Shown here: piece by piece, positions 1-10,067 of the stretch
How the letters are laid out: every line of letters starts with the position of its first letter
Numbering within the stretch: position 1 is the stretch's first letter
DNA from: Chara braunii
Lineage: Eukaryota > Streptophyta > Charophyceae > Charales > Characeae
Length of the DNA stretch: 20,118 bases
Direction: 5' to 3'
Assembly (NCBI GenBank): GCA_003427395.1
Contig: BFEA01001134.1
Coordinates: 140,173 to 160,290 of the forward strand
Position numbers and translations under genes: made by a program
The notes under the pieces: model-generated
Database searches by the model: none
What the model was told of the DNA's origin: nothing
The model's input: only the letters and a program-made list of their open reading frames with translations

Positions 1-201
1 GCACTCCCCTCGCCTCGCTCCGACAATGGACGCATGTGTCTGTCATCCACTGCCCTGTCATGCGCTCCCGTCGGCTCGCCACAACGATGGACTTACCCCC
101 CACCTCGAAACCCTGTCCCCGTACATGGACGAAACCACGCCCCCGTACACCGAGAACCGAAACCACAAATCCCCCCGCCCCAGCAGTATCGGGGGTAAGG
201 C
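1..201. other. C-rich stretch without a supported gene
   Basis: This is a pyrimidine-rich segment with many CCC runs. Short open frames exist on both strands, but they overlap one another and show no recognisable domain or start context. I see no RNA gene or promoter here. Confidence 0.5.
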
Positions 202-390
202 ATACCATAACCTTTTCTTGTTCTCAGACCTGAGTGAGACCTCTTCTCAACTTCCCAAGCAACCGGAGCAGATACTAAACCCTGTTCTCTTTCTCTGATC
301 CGAGTGAGGGGTCTCCTCAACTTGTCAAACAAATAAAAATGGGATACCAAACCTCTTTTCCTTTCTCTGGTCTGGGAACTTTATATGAGT
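202..390. repeat. Degenerate tandem repeat, about 71-bp unit, 2.6 copies
   Basis: Units begin at 202, 272 and 344, each opening with ATAC followed by a pyrimidine-rich run (CTTTTC / CTGTTCTCTTTCTC), then a GAGTGAG block and CTCCTCAACTT. The third copy is partial and fades near 390. Copies differ at many positions, so this is an old minisatellite. The short open frames crossing it follow the repeat and are not supported as genes. Confidence 0.6.
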
Positions 391-1234
391 CAGCATAAAC
401 CTGCAAAACAACAAGTTCCACAAACCACCAAACATCATCCCTAGAGGCAAACCCTCTGACAAACAGTAGTAAAATAACAATCAATTGAATAAAATTTAAA
501 ACCCCTAATAAAATAGTAAATAACATAAACAGTTCTTCACACACAAAAGTCTTCGATTGCCCTGGTTTCGGCCTATCATTGGCCAAGGGTGACAGACCTC
601 CCATCAGCCTGACATCCCTCATTCGGCCCGCCTCAGACCAGGACTAATCAAACCATTTGTTTTGACAACCCCTTTGACTTGCCTCCAGGTCAGGACCACC
701 ATACCCACTATTCCAGTATGGTGACATTTTGACACACCTCACACTAGGACGCCCCGACTATAGTGGGTCTGGTCACCCTATGACAATAGACCTCTCGTTC
801 GTCTAACTGTTCCGTACCCGGATTTGACCACTGCGGTCGGGGACCGACTCACCCACAATTTTTGGTCTAGGGTGCTGGCTGCCCCGACCATATTTTTTAA
901 CTTAGGGCGCGGTCTAACTATGATTCCAGGCTCTAGCGAACCTCACTGGATTGCATCCTCTGACTGCGGTAGGGTCCCAACTGACCCCTCTTGATCTCAC
1001 AGGCCAGACTCCCGGATTCTTAGCCTCAACCAACTACAAAATTCGACACTCGAGTCAGGGTCCTGCTGACCCCACCAGAATGCAAACTACTGCGATAAGG
1101 CTCTGGCTAGTCCCGACAATCATTGATATCTTAGGTTAGAGAAGAAAAACTCAGACAAAGACCGTCAAACAAGCATGTAAAAACCCACAAGCAGACTGCC
1201 CATGCCCCAAATAACAGGACAAACATTTCTCAAG
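391..1234. other. Intergenic stretch, no gene seen
   Basis: An AT-rich part (about 391-560) gives way to a more GC-rich part with loosely recurring phrases such as GCCCCGACTAT/GCCCCGACCAT and GGTCACCCTATGAC (about 700-1110). The recurrence suggests another very degenerate repeat, but I could not fix a period. No coding, RNA or regulatory feature is supported. Confidence 0.45.
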
Positions 1235-1536
1235 AGACGTCCTTTCAGTTTCAAGAGGCACTGAACAGCAACCAAAACAACAGTCAACAATGTATTTTCA
1301 ATAGACCTCCCTTTAACCTCAAGAGAACACGGTGTTGATCTTTAAGAGATTCCTTCTCTCATCTGAGAATTTTCCAGGAGACCTCAGACAGCCTTTAGAA
1401 AATATATCGATACTCATCCCAAAGAGGTCTCTTCCCTCATATGAGAATACTCCCAAGAGACCTCCCACCAGTCTCAAGGAAGTATAGAGATTCTGGTCCC
1501 AGAGAGGTCTCTTCCCTCCCTTGAGACAGAAGATAG
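1235..1536. repeat. Tandem repeat, 68-79-bp unit, about 4 copies
   Basis: Copies begin with AGAC(C/G)TC at about 1235, 1303, 1379 and 1458. The last two are the best match: both hold AGAGGTCTCTTCCCTC followed by TGAGA some 50-65 bases into the unit. The first copy is the most divergent and the shortest. No protein reading is supported. Confidence 0.65.
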
Positions 1537-1554
1537 CCAACTTAGTCAAAAAAT

Positions 1555-1708
1555 ACGAAGACCCCTGCTGACAACTCTCTGGTCAAGCAAGGTTGAACTT
1601 CTTTATGCCTATCTTCTTGATAATTCTCTTGGACAGACAACTCAACTAGAAAACACGAAGTCCCTCCATTGACAACTCTCTAGTCAAGCAGAGTTGAACT
1701 TTCTGTCA
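1555..1708. repeat. Direct repeat pair, about 100 bp apart
   Basis: Two copies of a roughly 50-bp segment begin ACGAAG at 1555 and 1655. Both share TGACAACTCTCT(G/A)GTCAAGCA and then GTTGAACTT. The intervening 50 bases are unrelated, so this may be a two-copy remnant of a 100-bp repeat. Confidence 0.65.
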
Positions 1709-2592
1709 AACGTTCTCTTACTTACAAGGAATTAGTACTAATACTCTTTGATATGTCACAGACACGAGTTCTCTGAACTTGATACTACATCAATACTCAA
1801 AAGAATGATACTTCATCACCCTCTCACTGCAACTGCACCCTACAGTTGTTCCTCACTTAGGGATCTCATACTCGTGGATCGACTGTGACTCTGCATAAAT
1901 GATACTTTAATCTCATTGGTCTTGTTACTTGCAGAAATAAGAAAATTATCTTTGATACATAAACGAGCATGGATCATCTTAACGATCTCTCTCAAGCTTC
2001 TCGTGTAAAAATTTGACATGCTGGAAACTGACATACAAAATTGACAATGCAAGAGTGATCAGAGTGTGCTCAAACTTTGGTTCTAACAGACTAGTAATAG
2101 TGTCTCACTGTCTAACTGTACTTCTGCTCAGTTTTCTGAACTGCTCTCTTACTTTATGACCGATTTTTCTTTCCTTTCAAGTCTTTGTAATCATTGTAGG
2201 AATCAGATCAGGGTCTCTAAAGATGACCTTATGAAGTCTTGATCCTGATACCATATCATGAATTCTTGAATCATCCATCTCAGGTATCTCGTTGACTTTG
2301 CCCTATTCTTTCTCAATTTCTCAAGGATTTCAAGGGTTCATAATTCATGCCTTTGATCAAACCTGATCCTCTGCAATAAATAATGTCGGTGTCCTTCTCC
2401 AATCCAATGTGGTACCTCACACAAGAATAGATGAAACTAAGTTAGCAACTGAAATTTCTAAAAAAATGATAGCTCAATGAGGATAATAAGTCGTTCTGAT
2501 GGTTAAGAACATTGTCCATAGTTCTTATGTCATAATCAAAGCTCAAAGTTGATGCTGACCCAGGCTCGTTCCGGACACGAAAATTTTTCAGG
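1709..2592. other. AT-rich intergenic stretch, no gene seen
   Basis: AT-rich, low-complexity-like sequence without a clear tandem period. Short open frames on the minus strand lack any recognisable domain. If the minus-strand PBS at 2593-2610 is real, this stretch would be the decayed start of that element's internal region, but no gag-like protein is visible. Confidence 0.45.
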
Positions 2593-2610
2593 TCCCCGGC
2601 AACGATGCTA
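2593..2610 (-). other. tRNA-Asp-type primer-binding site (minus strand)
   Basis: Read on the minus strand this is TAGCATCGTTGCCGGGGA. It matches 15 of 18 positions of the plant tRNA-Asp PBS TGGCGCCGTTGCCGGGGA, and the last 11 bases are perfect. It lies 4 bases inside the end of a candidate LTR (2615-3289), the expected spacing for a Ty3/gypsy element on the minus strand. The three mismatches are in the normally most conserved TGGCGCC part, consistent with an old copy. Confidence 0.5.
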
Positions 2611-2614
2611 TTTT

Positions 2615-3289
2615 TGTCGCACATTTTCTAGTCGGGCCTCTTCAGGCGACCAGAATGCCAACAAATTGTCGCGCAGGATTTTGATGAGTGTTTGCAATAA
2701 TCAAATAAATTAAATAAAGCAAACATCTTCCTGTCGTTTGTGTCCTGCTTTGAGCGAGACCATTCAATTGCGATCTTCGCACGTCTCCGGTCTTAGGAAT
2801 CGTTTTATTTTAATTCGGAACAACAAAAATTATGCAAATAATAATCGTGAAGTTCTGGTGTGTCATGCATGTATCAATCTTGTCAATTTACTAATTTTGA
2901 GAACCGAGAGAAGATCATCAGTGAAACACGATCATCAAGCAAAGTCAAAGCAAGTGAAGCAAGACCGACTGACTCAAGCAAGGACAAGATGAATAAGGGA
3001 AAAGTGAGAGCTTATATCATCTCAACAGTACAATGACAAAGACATGATCAGTGCTCAGTGTCTGTACTCTCACTCTCCCCTCTCACTCTCGACCTCAATC
3101 TCGATCTCTCAGAGCATCTGACATCATGTCCAAGTACATCTTTAGAAGGTCTGTTGCGGTATGTATATGATGACTGTGCTCAAATCCAGAGTATGCTCTT
3201 CTCAATGTATATGTCGTGCTCAATAAGGTATCACCTAGAGTCTGTTATACTTAGATACTTCTTGATCTAGAGACTGCTTACTTGTCACA
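2615..3289 (-). mobile_element. Probable decayed Ty3/gypsy LTR, minus strand
   Basis: The candidate LTR is bounded by TG at 2615 (TGTCGCACA) and CA at 3289 (CTTGTCACA), so on the minus strand it starts TGTGACAAG and ends in TGTGCGACA. Its inner end sits 4 bases from a tRNA-Asp-like PBS. On the minus strand there is a TATAAG motif at about 3013-3018 and an AATAAA at 2804-2809, in the right order for U3, R and U5. No partner LTR or flanking target duplication is visible, so the outer boundary at 3289 is a guess from the terminal dinucleotide. Confidence 0.4.
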
Positions 3290-3337
3290 CCTAAACTCAA
3301 TATGTTGTCCTTACTTTCCCCATGAGAGCCCACTATT

Positions 3338-3630
3338 ACCAACACTTTTACTGCTGTCACTGAGATTGTTTTTCGTGACCAGCATCGTTGTTGCTACCAC
3401 TGTGATCTCCCGCTGTGGCCAACATTATCACTGCTGTCACCGGAACTGTCCGATGTGACCAGCGTCGTCGCTGCTACCACCGGGACCTCCCCTTGTGGTC
3501 AACATTATCGTTGCTGTCGCCGGAATTGTCTGCTCTGACCAACGTCATCGCTGCTACCACCGGGATCTCCCGCTATGGCTAGTACTTCCGCTGCTGTCAC
3601 TAGAAACTGTCCGTTGTGACCAACATTACG
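3338..3630. repeat. 80-bp tandem repeat built of two sub-modules (43 + 37 bp)
   Basis: ACCA(G/A)C landmarks fall at 3378, 3458, 3538 and 3619, giving an 80-81-bp period, with a half copy before the first. Each unit has a 43-bp part (containing GCTGCTACCACCGGGA and CTCCC) and a 37-bp part (containing AACATTATC and GCTGTCACCGGAA). The two parts resemble each other, so the unit probably arose by duplication of a roughly 40-bp ancestor. It is GC-richer than its flanks. Confidence 0.75.
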
Positions 3631-3739
3631 TCCTTGATAATGGGGTTCCTGAGAGTAAACCGAGACCATTAATTTAGTCCACCGAACCTAGGCTCACTGA
3701 AACTGAAAATTACATTCACAGGATTGGACTTACTGTGGC

Positions 3740-3940
3740 CGAGCTGATAACCGAATTGATGTTTTTCCTGAAAACCACATTCAAATCTTGAATCCGATGT
3801 GAACTGAATGTATTGATCTGAGTTCATCGAGGGTGAATTGAATGTACCGAGATTGATTTGAGTTCTCTGAATTTGTAGTGAACTTACTGAAGTTGGTCCG
3901 AGTTCTCTGAATCTACAGTGAGCTTACCGAACCGATCTCA
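3740..3940. repeat. 40-bp tandem repeat, about 4-5 copies
   Basis: GAGTTC starts fall at 3820, 3860 and 3900, exactly 40 bp apart, and less clear copies extend to either side. The unit carries GAGTTCTCTGAAT followed by GTGA(A/G)CTTAC(T/C)GAA. It lies just downstream of the 80-bp array (2 x 40), but the two unit sequences are not obviously the same. Confidence 0.65.
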
Positions 3941-5173
3941 CTGAAGTTGTGCTTATTAAGATTGATATCGGTGAAACTGAAATTGAGCTCGATGAGATTG
4001 AAATCATTGGATGTCAATCGAACATGCTGAAGATAATGCCCAAATTACTGCATACAAGTTATCAGTCTGCTAAAAAGGGCACCCCGATCATTCCACAGGG
4101 TTTATATCCTTCCCGAACCGTGCTCCAAGTACTGAGCGGGCCTCCATATAAAAATGTTGAGATTGCACTGAAAATGCACTTGGAGATGAGTTCAAACTGA
4201 AATAAACTTTGCCTTGAAAATTCAACAGAGACTGGGCTCACTTTCCTGAGTCTGAAATGCACCCACTGTTATTGGACTGATTTCGCAGCGTTTGAATTGA
4301 ACTTACAGTGTAAATTGAGATTCAATTTTATAGTAAGTTCATTAAAGAGAAAGAAAAACTTATGACAGAGATTCGTTGAACTCTGCAGCGATAACCGAAG
4401 TTAAGGTCTCCTTTGAACTGTTGTCGACATCTACAAGGAAAACTGTTGACGAAACCGGTTGGGGTTTATAAAGAAAACCGTCACCGGGATCATATGAGAA
4501 GTGCTCTGCTATTTTACTGATCAATGCATTTCCTTAAGAATTGCTTCCCTGGTGATTCCTTTGTGCTTTGCTTTCTACTAAACACTTTTATCAGTTTTCA
4601 TTGAAAAATTGAATTGGGATCTCTCTAAAGGTTGTTCCGAGTTTTCACAGGCACTGTATTCAAAGATCGTTAGAAGCGACATTGAATTTTGCTAAAATCA
4701 ATGTTAGGGATAACTCTGAAATCTTGCAGATAACTGCGCTGAAAAGATCATGAAGGTTTTTCTTATATATGCTAAATAGATATTGGATTATACCAAAGCA
4801 GATTATTCCAGATATTGGGACTACAATGAAACTTCACTGAAAACAATGTTGGAGTCTGCATTGAAATTGAACCAACATTGGTACCGAGGTTGGACTGGTA
4901 GTCTTGTAAAAAACCGAATTGGGCTTAGCTTCACAATGATTCTGAAAAACTGTGGTGAATCTCAAACCACTTTTTTCCATCCAGAAAAGTTTCCTAAAGT
5001 TGTATGGTTTTTGGGGTGCATATAAGTCTTCTAATCTGAGTTGTTTTTCAGACCTCAACCTGTTTATGAAATTAAGTTCGTCTCCTGATTCCTCCCTGCA
5101 GTCTCAATGGCCAAGTTTAATTTTTGGTGTCACGTTTTCGTTGAAGCATATAGGTAAAAACTGATGTCTGCTC
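3941..5173. other. Intergenic stretch, no supported gene
   Basis: Moderately AT-rich sequence in which TTGAA, ACTGAA and TGAAATTG recur, apparently a faded continuation of the 40-bp repeat family. Short open frames (for example 3949-4200 and 4783-5025) use non-ATG starts or show no domain, composition or context that supports coding. No RNA gene is seen. Confidence 0.45.
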
Positions 5174-5397
5174 GTTCAAGTAGTACAAAGCCGTATCTCT
5201 ACGCTGCCCCTGTTCAAATACAACGAAGAGTCTAGCTCTGCATAGCCCATGTTCAAATAGAACACGGGGCTGCAGTATGCGAAACCCCAACTCAATTACT
5301 GCACAATACCTTGCGCAACCTATATTCAAATAGAACAGGGGGCTGTGGCGTGCAGAACCCTAGTTAAATTACTGCACAGGGGTGTACCTTGCACAAG
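5174..5397. repeat. Degenerate tandem repeat, 39/73-bp spacing
   Basis: TTCAA(A/G)TA motifs lie at 5174, 5213, 5252 and 5325. The last two head a longer shared block: TTCAAATAGAACA, then GGGGCTG, then AATTACTGCACA. The spacing of 39, 39 and 73 again suggests a roughly 40-bp ancestral unit with one double-length step. Confidence 0.55.
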
Positions 5398-5797
5398 AAT
5401 GTTGTCGGGACAAATACCCTGACAAGGGTATTTGGCGAGGATTTTAAACGTGGGATGTTGTCCGATTCTTTCGTTGGATTAAAGGACTTTATGAGACTAA
5501 CATTAGCCAAAAGTTTATTTAGACCTATCATAGGACTGAGAAGACTACAACTGTTTAAGTCTGTGTTCGGACGCTTGTGACGTCCGACAATAATAGAGAT
5601 CATCGCCAGAGTGACCAGTTAGTCGCAACTCTTAATAGAGTGGCGGCAACACACGGTCGTGGGAATGCTAAGACTAGACCTAGCCTAGCATTCGCGCGAT
5701 TCAGGGCCTAAGTAGGTCCATAATCATCTCTTATACCTTAAAGGAAAAAGCGGTCCGCGCGTGACGCTCCCAATAAGCCTAGCGAAAATCGAGCTGG
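5398..5797. other. Intergenic stretch with one short inverted repeat
   Basis: No gene is supported. A perfect 8-bp inverted repeat (GAATGCTA at 5663-5670 and TAGCATTC at 5686-5693) encloses a 15-base loop that contains further CTAG motifs. It is not followed by a T run and there is no gene before it, so I do not call it a terminator. Confidence 0.45.
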
Positions 5798-6010
5798 GGG
5801 GTCCGTGTGTGGTGCCGCAGGGGACCGGGGAGGACGCGTCGGTTGGAAACAGCGGCGTCGGGCTACGGGGTCCGTGGACGGTGCCGCAGGGGACCGAGGA
5901 GGGCGCGTCGATTGGGAACAGCGGCGTCGGGTTAGGGGGTCCGCACGCGCTGCTGCAGGGGACCAAGGAGGGCGTGTCGGTTGGAAACAGCGGCGTCGGT
6001 TGGGGAGGCC
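5798..6010. repeat. GC-rich 69-bp minisatellite, 3 copies
   Basis: TCCG landmarks at 5802, 5871 and 5940 give an exact 69-bp period, and a fourth partial copy fades after about 6003. Conserved phrases are GCAGGGGACC and GGAAACAGCGGCGTCGG. Because 69 is a multiple of three and the DNA is GC-rich, several frames on both strands stay open as 23-residue repeats. With open frames on both strands I treat this as a minisatellite and not as a protein gene. Confidence 0.75.
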
Positions 6011-6206
6011 GGCAACACGCACGGGTGTTACATCGGGCGAGGGGGCGGGGAACCGATGAGGAGGCGGGGGACCGAGGACGTGTGCGAGTTTGTTCGTGCG
6101 CTACCGATGAGCGCAGCGGCGGTGGCCTGGCGGGTATGTGAGCCGGTGTCTGGAAAGCGGGGGTGTCCAGGGGGGTGGCGCGGGCGTCGAGGAGGGCGGT
6201 CGCGGG

Positions 6207-6216
6207 GCTATATAGC
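6207..6216 (+). promoter_or_regulatory. TATA-like box in GC-rich context
   Basis: The palindrome GCTATATAGC stands out in strongly GC-rich surroundings and precedes (GA)n tracts and a small basic ORF. The arrangement resembles a plant core promoter or an LTR promoter. No transcript evidence is available. Confidence 0.3.
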
Positions 6217-6257
6217 GAGCACGTGCACGCTGTATGTGAGGCGCTGCGCAGGCGGAC

Positions 6258-6360
6258 GAGAGAGAGAGAGAGAGAGACAAAAAAAATTAAAAAAAAATTG
6301 TGTTTGCTGTGTGTGAGGCGATGCGTGCGCGCGCGCGAGAGAGACAGAGAGAGAGAGGGA
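6258..6360. repeat. Microsatellite cluster: (GA)n, poly-A, (GC)n
   Basis: A (GA)10 run at 6258-6277 is followed by two A-rich runs (about 6280-6298), then a (CG)n run and a second GA-rich run with one CAGA interruption (about 6325-6358). GA-rich tracts are common in plant 5' leaders and also in ordinary simple repeats. Confidence 0.8.
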
Positions 6361-6433
6361 AGGGTGTTAGGTTAGACCCAGGCCAGCACCGACCTTATCG
6401 CTGACAGGCCTGAAAGGGAAAGGGAAGGCCAAA

Positions 6434-6694
6434 ATGGAGGATGGAGCTCCCTCGAGACGATTCGAGGCAGGAGAGAGCTCCAAGAAGAGGAAAAGAGTGG
6501 AAAGAAGAAAGGTCAAAGGGTTGGCATTAGGAAGAGTGAAGAAGTGGTTATTCGTGCTCAAGAGGGCCAGACGGAGAGTTCGCATTCGACAAACTGGCGG
6601 GTCGACACCTTTCGGGCCAACGCCAGAAGAAAAAGAGGGTCCTACCAAGGCAAAAATCCCGAAGGGAAAGGAAAGTCGGGAAACATCTTCTTAG
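6434..6694 (+). CDS. Doubtful small basic ORF with Lys/Arg clusters
   Basis: An 86-residue reading frame starts ATGGAGG in a fair plant start context (AAAATGG) and ends with TAG. It is strongly basic, with a KKRKRVERRK cluster at about residues 17-26 that resembles a nuclear localisation signal, a second basic patch RARRRVRIR at about 44-52, and a Lys/Glu-rich end. It lies about 220 bases after a TATA-like box and GA tracts. I do not recognise the protein. The DNA is purine-rich, which by itself produces Lys/Arg/Glu-rich frames, so chance is a serious alternative. Confidence 0.2.
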   Translation: MEDGAPSRRFEAGESSKKRKRVERRKVKGLALGRVKKWLFVLKRARRRVRIRQTGGSTPFGPTPEEKEGPTKAKIPKGKESRETSS

Positions 6695-7196
6695 CCCCAT
6701 AACTCATAACAAACTGAAACATAAGACGATTAAACGATGACGTGGGCATCCTTTACGGGCAATCACCCTGAAGCTCGTCCGCTTCGTTTGACGTAAGTGG
6801 TTGGGGCTCGACGGGGGCGTTGAGAAGTGGTCCGGGCTAACTGTCAGGCGGCCACAGGCAGTGCGCCGCCTGAAATCTGCGGCTTTTGGACTTAGACTCA
6901 AAGACAAGTCCGTGTTTTGACGGTACTCTGGTTTGACCAGGTAGCAGAGATTAGGGGGACTTTGGGCACCCCTGATTTTGGGCGCACTGAATCTTACGAG
7001 TAACCCTCAAAGATGGCGAAATGGGAGGCCGCACTCGACACATCTAGGGACCGTCATTTCCGATTGTTCAAAGGGTTGGACCCGGATTGGCCTGGTGTGG
7101 AGAGGCATCGCAGGAACTATCCTCGGCGCTACGATTTTGCGGCATACGACCGGGGCCAAAATGAGGCCTCAATTTTTCGTCTATTTCAGTACCGTG
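6695..7196. other. Intergenic stretch, no supported gene
   Basis: Mixed-composition sequence. A 62-codon frame at 7013-7201 has a good start context (AAAGATGGCG), but it has no recognised domain and nothing in its neighbourhood supports it. No repeat or RNA gene is seen. Confidence 0.4.
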
Positions 7197-7505
7197 ATTA
7201 AAAATGGGAAGAGGGATTAAGACCAGTAGGGGAAAAGAGAAAAACATAATATCCCTTAATTTCTTTATTTTTCACGGTATTTAATTCTAGGGGGAATACC
7301 CTTGTTATTTTATGTTCCCCACGATGAAATCAAAAATATAGAAAAATGATTAAAAATGGTAAAAGAGAAAATCAGCAAAAGGAATTCGGGCATTTATTTA
7401 AACTTTCTCGGAATTTAATTTTGGGGAATTGAGGGTTAATTTACTATTTCAGACAATAGAATTAAGGAAAAGGAAGAATAATTAAAAACGATGAAAGAGA
7501 CGGGA
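7197..7505. repeat. AT-rich degenerate repeat, about 130-150-bp unit, 2-3 copies
   Basis: ATTAAAAA(T/C)G followed by a purine run occurs near 7197, 7348 and 7481. Between them, two blocks share a TTTAATT(C/T)T..GGGGAAT phrase (about 7280 and 7415). The match is loose and the period varies by about 20 bp. Confidence 0.45.
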
Positions 7506-7879
7506 ACCCATGACTATTGGGAGATTGGCCTAATTTCGCCTCGATTACCCGCCATCGGCTCAGACCCCGGATTGATCTTTTTCTCTGGATTCTAACAGAT
7601 TTCACTACTGGCGATGATCGGGATTCCCTGTGTCGCTTTCCCTGGTTTGCTTGATTACTAACTTTACCGCAGTTGGGATGTTATGAGAGCGGGAGTCGCA
7701 TGGACAGCATGGGGTGGTGCTACCTCGGATCGACAGTATGGTATTTGGCTCGGAACGGATACATGGTCGGAAGAGGTTCGGAATTGTTACGGAGTGGCTG
7801 CGACCTACGGTATCCAACGTGTTCCTGGTTCGGTATGGGCACGACGTCAGTTGGTTCAGGTTTGAGGCCACTACGGTGA

Positions 7880-8300
7880 CATATTTTCAGGTTTATGGCC
7901 ATTGGGGGACTTTGATTTCAGGTTCGGTACCGCTACGACGGTCTATCTCAGGATCGGGACTTTCACGGTCGTTTATTTCTGGCTCGGACATCGGCGCGAC
8001 TCAATATCAGGTTCGGGGCAACCCCAGGCTTGGGGACACTATGGTGAATCATCTTCACGTTCGAAACCATCATACCGACTTGCTTTGAGGTTCGGCACCC
8101 TCACTATGGTTCGCCTCAGGTTTGGCGGCATCGTGGCAATTTATTTCAGGTTCGGAATAGTCACAACGACTTATTTTCAGATCCGGAATTGTCACAACGG
8201 TTTACTTCAGGGTCGGTATCGTCGCGGCGATTTATTTCAGCCTCGGAAGTCGCTACGGCCCTCTACTACAGGTTCCGCACCGTCACCGCAAAGTATTTCG
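7880..8300. repeat. 30-31-bp minisatellite, about 12 degenerate copies
   Basis: The recurring core is TATTTCAGGTTCGG followed by about 16 bases rich in GTC, ACG and CGG. The clearest consecutive copies begin near 8140, 8171, 8202, 8232 and 8262. Further copies run back to about 7880, with one longer irregular step near 8010-8085, and weaker TTCGG motifs extend to about 7720. Open frames through this block follow the repeat and I do not call them. Confidence 0.7.
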
Positions 8301-8654
8301 AATCGGACTCGAGGCTACTGGCTGACACTTAATCCTTAGATCCGGAATGGGCCTTGGTTTGGACTCGCGCAGGTGAGGTGCACGCTACTCGAAATCGGGG
8401 CAGGTTCGGACTGTTTCGCCTTGGCGGTATGGTGAATGGCCGCCACGATCTTCGGTCCAATCTGTTGCGTTCCCGGAGTTGGTACCAACACAGCTGCAGT
8501 CGAGCGAGTTCGGGTAACCAGGGTCAAACTCCTACTATACTCTGAAGTCAGCCTGCGGCGACAAAGAGGCCCTGGTTCTCGACTGCTGGGGCAAGTCACA
8601 GTCGAGGGCGGATATAGGGAGAGACCGAGAGGTGAAGGGTAGAGTTATTCCACG

Positions 8655-9010
8655 CATGCAAGGCGTGCGCCGCGAATCTGTGCATCCGGACGGAGCGGTT
8701 GAGACTGCATGCGGAGAGGGAACAAACTTGGGGCATGCCAGGTGTACCCAGCGGGCGGATGTCTCGAGCCGAGGGTGGTTGGGCACGAGGCGGTTACGAG
8801 CTGGGCGAAACGGGATGCAAGGCGTACCCAGCCCACGTCCACGTGCGAAACAGGCAGGGTCAGCGCTCTGGAAAGGCGCGAGCTAGCGCGAGCGTACGCA
8901 TGTGACTGCAGTGACGGGAGAATGGGGGAGCGGAGCATAGAGGAAGCTTGCAAGGTGTACACCGTCCCCACTGGATTCAGCGCTTGTTGAGGCGAACGGG
9001 CTAGGTGTAC
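8655..9010. repeat. Degenerate repeat around a GCATGCAAGG-GTACCCAGC motif
   Basis: Copies of GCATGCAAGGYGTACCCAGC, more or less altered, occur at about 8655, 8733, 8815, 8948 and 8997, with first spacings of 78 and 82 bp. The stretch is GC-rich with several open frames on both strands. The recurrence of the motif explains them better than coding does. Confidence 0.5.
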
Positions 9011-9259
9011 ACAGCGAAACTGGCGCAAGCAGAACGGGAACGGAAGTTAACTAACGGGAAGGAGAGTCAGGAAGGGGGGTTTTCTTTCGAACGAGGAGAG
9101 AGGAACGGGGAGAGTTGAACTGAGATGATCGGTTACCGATGAGAGGCGCATGGAGCAAAAGCGGAAAAGCAGCAGGAGAGGGGAAAGCGGCCACGNCGCT
9201 TCAATNTAGTCTGGAGGAGGAAATGTCAAAGTCAGCACCNAAGGCACTTCGNAGGCAAG

Positions 9260-9412
9260 CCAATCAAGCTCCTCGATGATGCGGGATCCGAAAGTATACT
9301 GCATTTCGCTACTCGACTGGTCAGGTGCTCGCGGCTGCAGTCCAGATACTGCACCGCATTTCGGAGAACAGTCAATTTCTGCCAATCAAGCTTCCACCGT
9401 TGCGGGATCAGA
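9260..9412. repeat. Direct repeat pair, 122 bp apart
   Basis: CCAATCAAGCT followed by a short variable part and GCGGGATC occurs at 9260 and 9382. Between them, ATACTGCA occurs near 9297 and 9346 and GCATTTCG near 9301 and 9356, suggesting sub-repeats. The n characters just upstream (9196-9252) mean base quality is lower here. Confidence 0.5.
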
Positions 9413-10067
9413 CACTACTACTGCAGTGGGAACAGAAGCGATACCACATTTGGCAGATCTGCGGGACAAGTTTTCGATATCGCGGAACAGACAATACACA
9501 ACATCACGCTAATAAGCTAGCAGAATTCTTCGTCACTGCCTGGTCAGAAAACTATATTGCTCTTCGTTGATCGAGCGGGTCAAGTTCTAGGCTGCCGGAG
9601 CCACTCCGGACAAGCAGTCCTCGATAATCAGGTAATCAAGCAAACCCATCGCTGGTGGGCTCGGACTCTTTTGATGAGTGGCTAATCCTCACTACGAAAG
9701 TGTGGATCGAGATCTTCTTGACCGGATCCCAGCACGCGGCGTGCCAATCTAAACTTGAAAGAGTGGACCAGTAGGCATAACTGTTCTTTTGTTTTGAGTA
9801 AATTAATCTTAACTAATCACTTATTCAGTTCTGTTTTATTCGCGGGAAGGGGGCATGGCAAAGGGACGCAACGAGTTCGAGCACATACTAAGAGGGTTAG
9901 TTGCGACGAGTAGAAAAGGGGGGAGAGCTTCCGAGAAGTGGGTGAGAGGGGGAGACCCGACGAGAAAAGGGAAGGGCAGTCAGGGACAGGATGAGCGCGA
10001 GTGACGGTCTGGGGGAAAATTCTACTGGTATAGGGATTAGCTAAAAATGAATTGAGCGCATCTCCTT
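9413..10067. other. Intergenic stretch, possible outer LTR sequence
   Basis: No gene is supported. If the TATA box at 10068 belongs to the LTR that ends at 11241, part of this stretch would be U3 of that LTR. I found no TG terminus that I can defend as its start. Confidence 0.35.

Noticed and set aside
2241-2253. Minus-strand TGGTATCAGGATC, like a tRNA-iMet primer-binding site of Ty1/copia elements
   Set aside because: Only about ten bases fit, there is no supported LTR end next to it, and a better gypsy-type PBS lies nearby on the same strand.
4783-5025. 80-codon plus-strand frame with several aromatic residues
   Set aside because: It has no ATG start at its beginning, no family resemblance, and lies in faded repeat sequence.
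5663-5693. Inverted repeat as a transcription terminator
   Set aside because: There is no T run after it and no gene before it.
5761-6141. 126-codon frame with 23-residue repeats across the 69-bp minisatellite
   Set aside because: Frames stay open on both strands because the unit is 69 bp and GC-rich. The start and end do not match the repeat edges and no family is recognised.
7013-7201. 62-codon ORF with good start context AAAGATGGCG
   Set aside because: Short, no recognised domain and no context; the context match alone is not enough.
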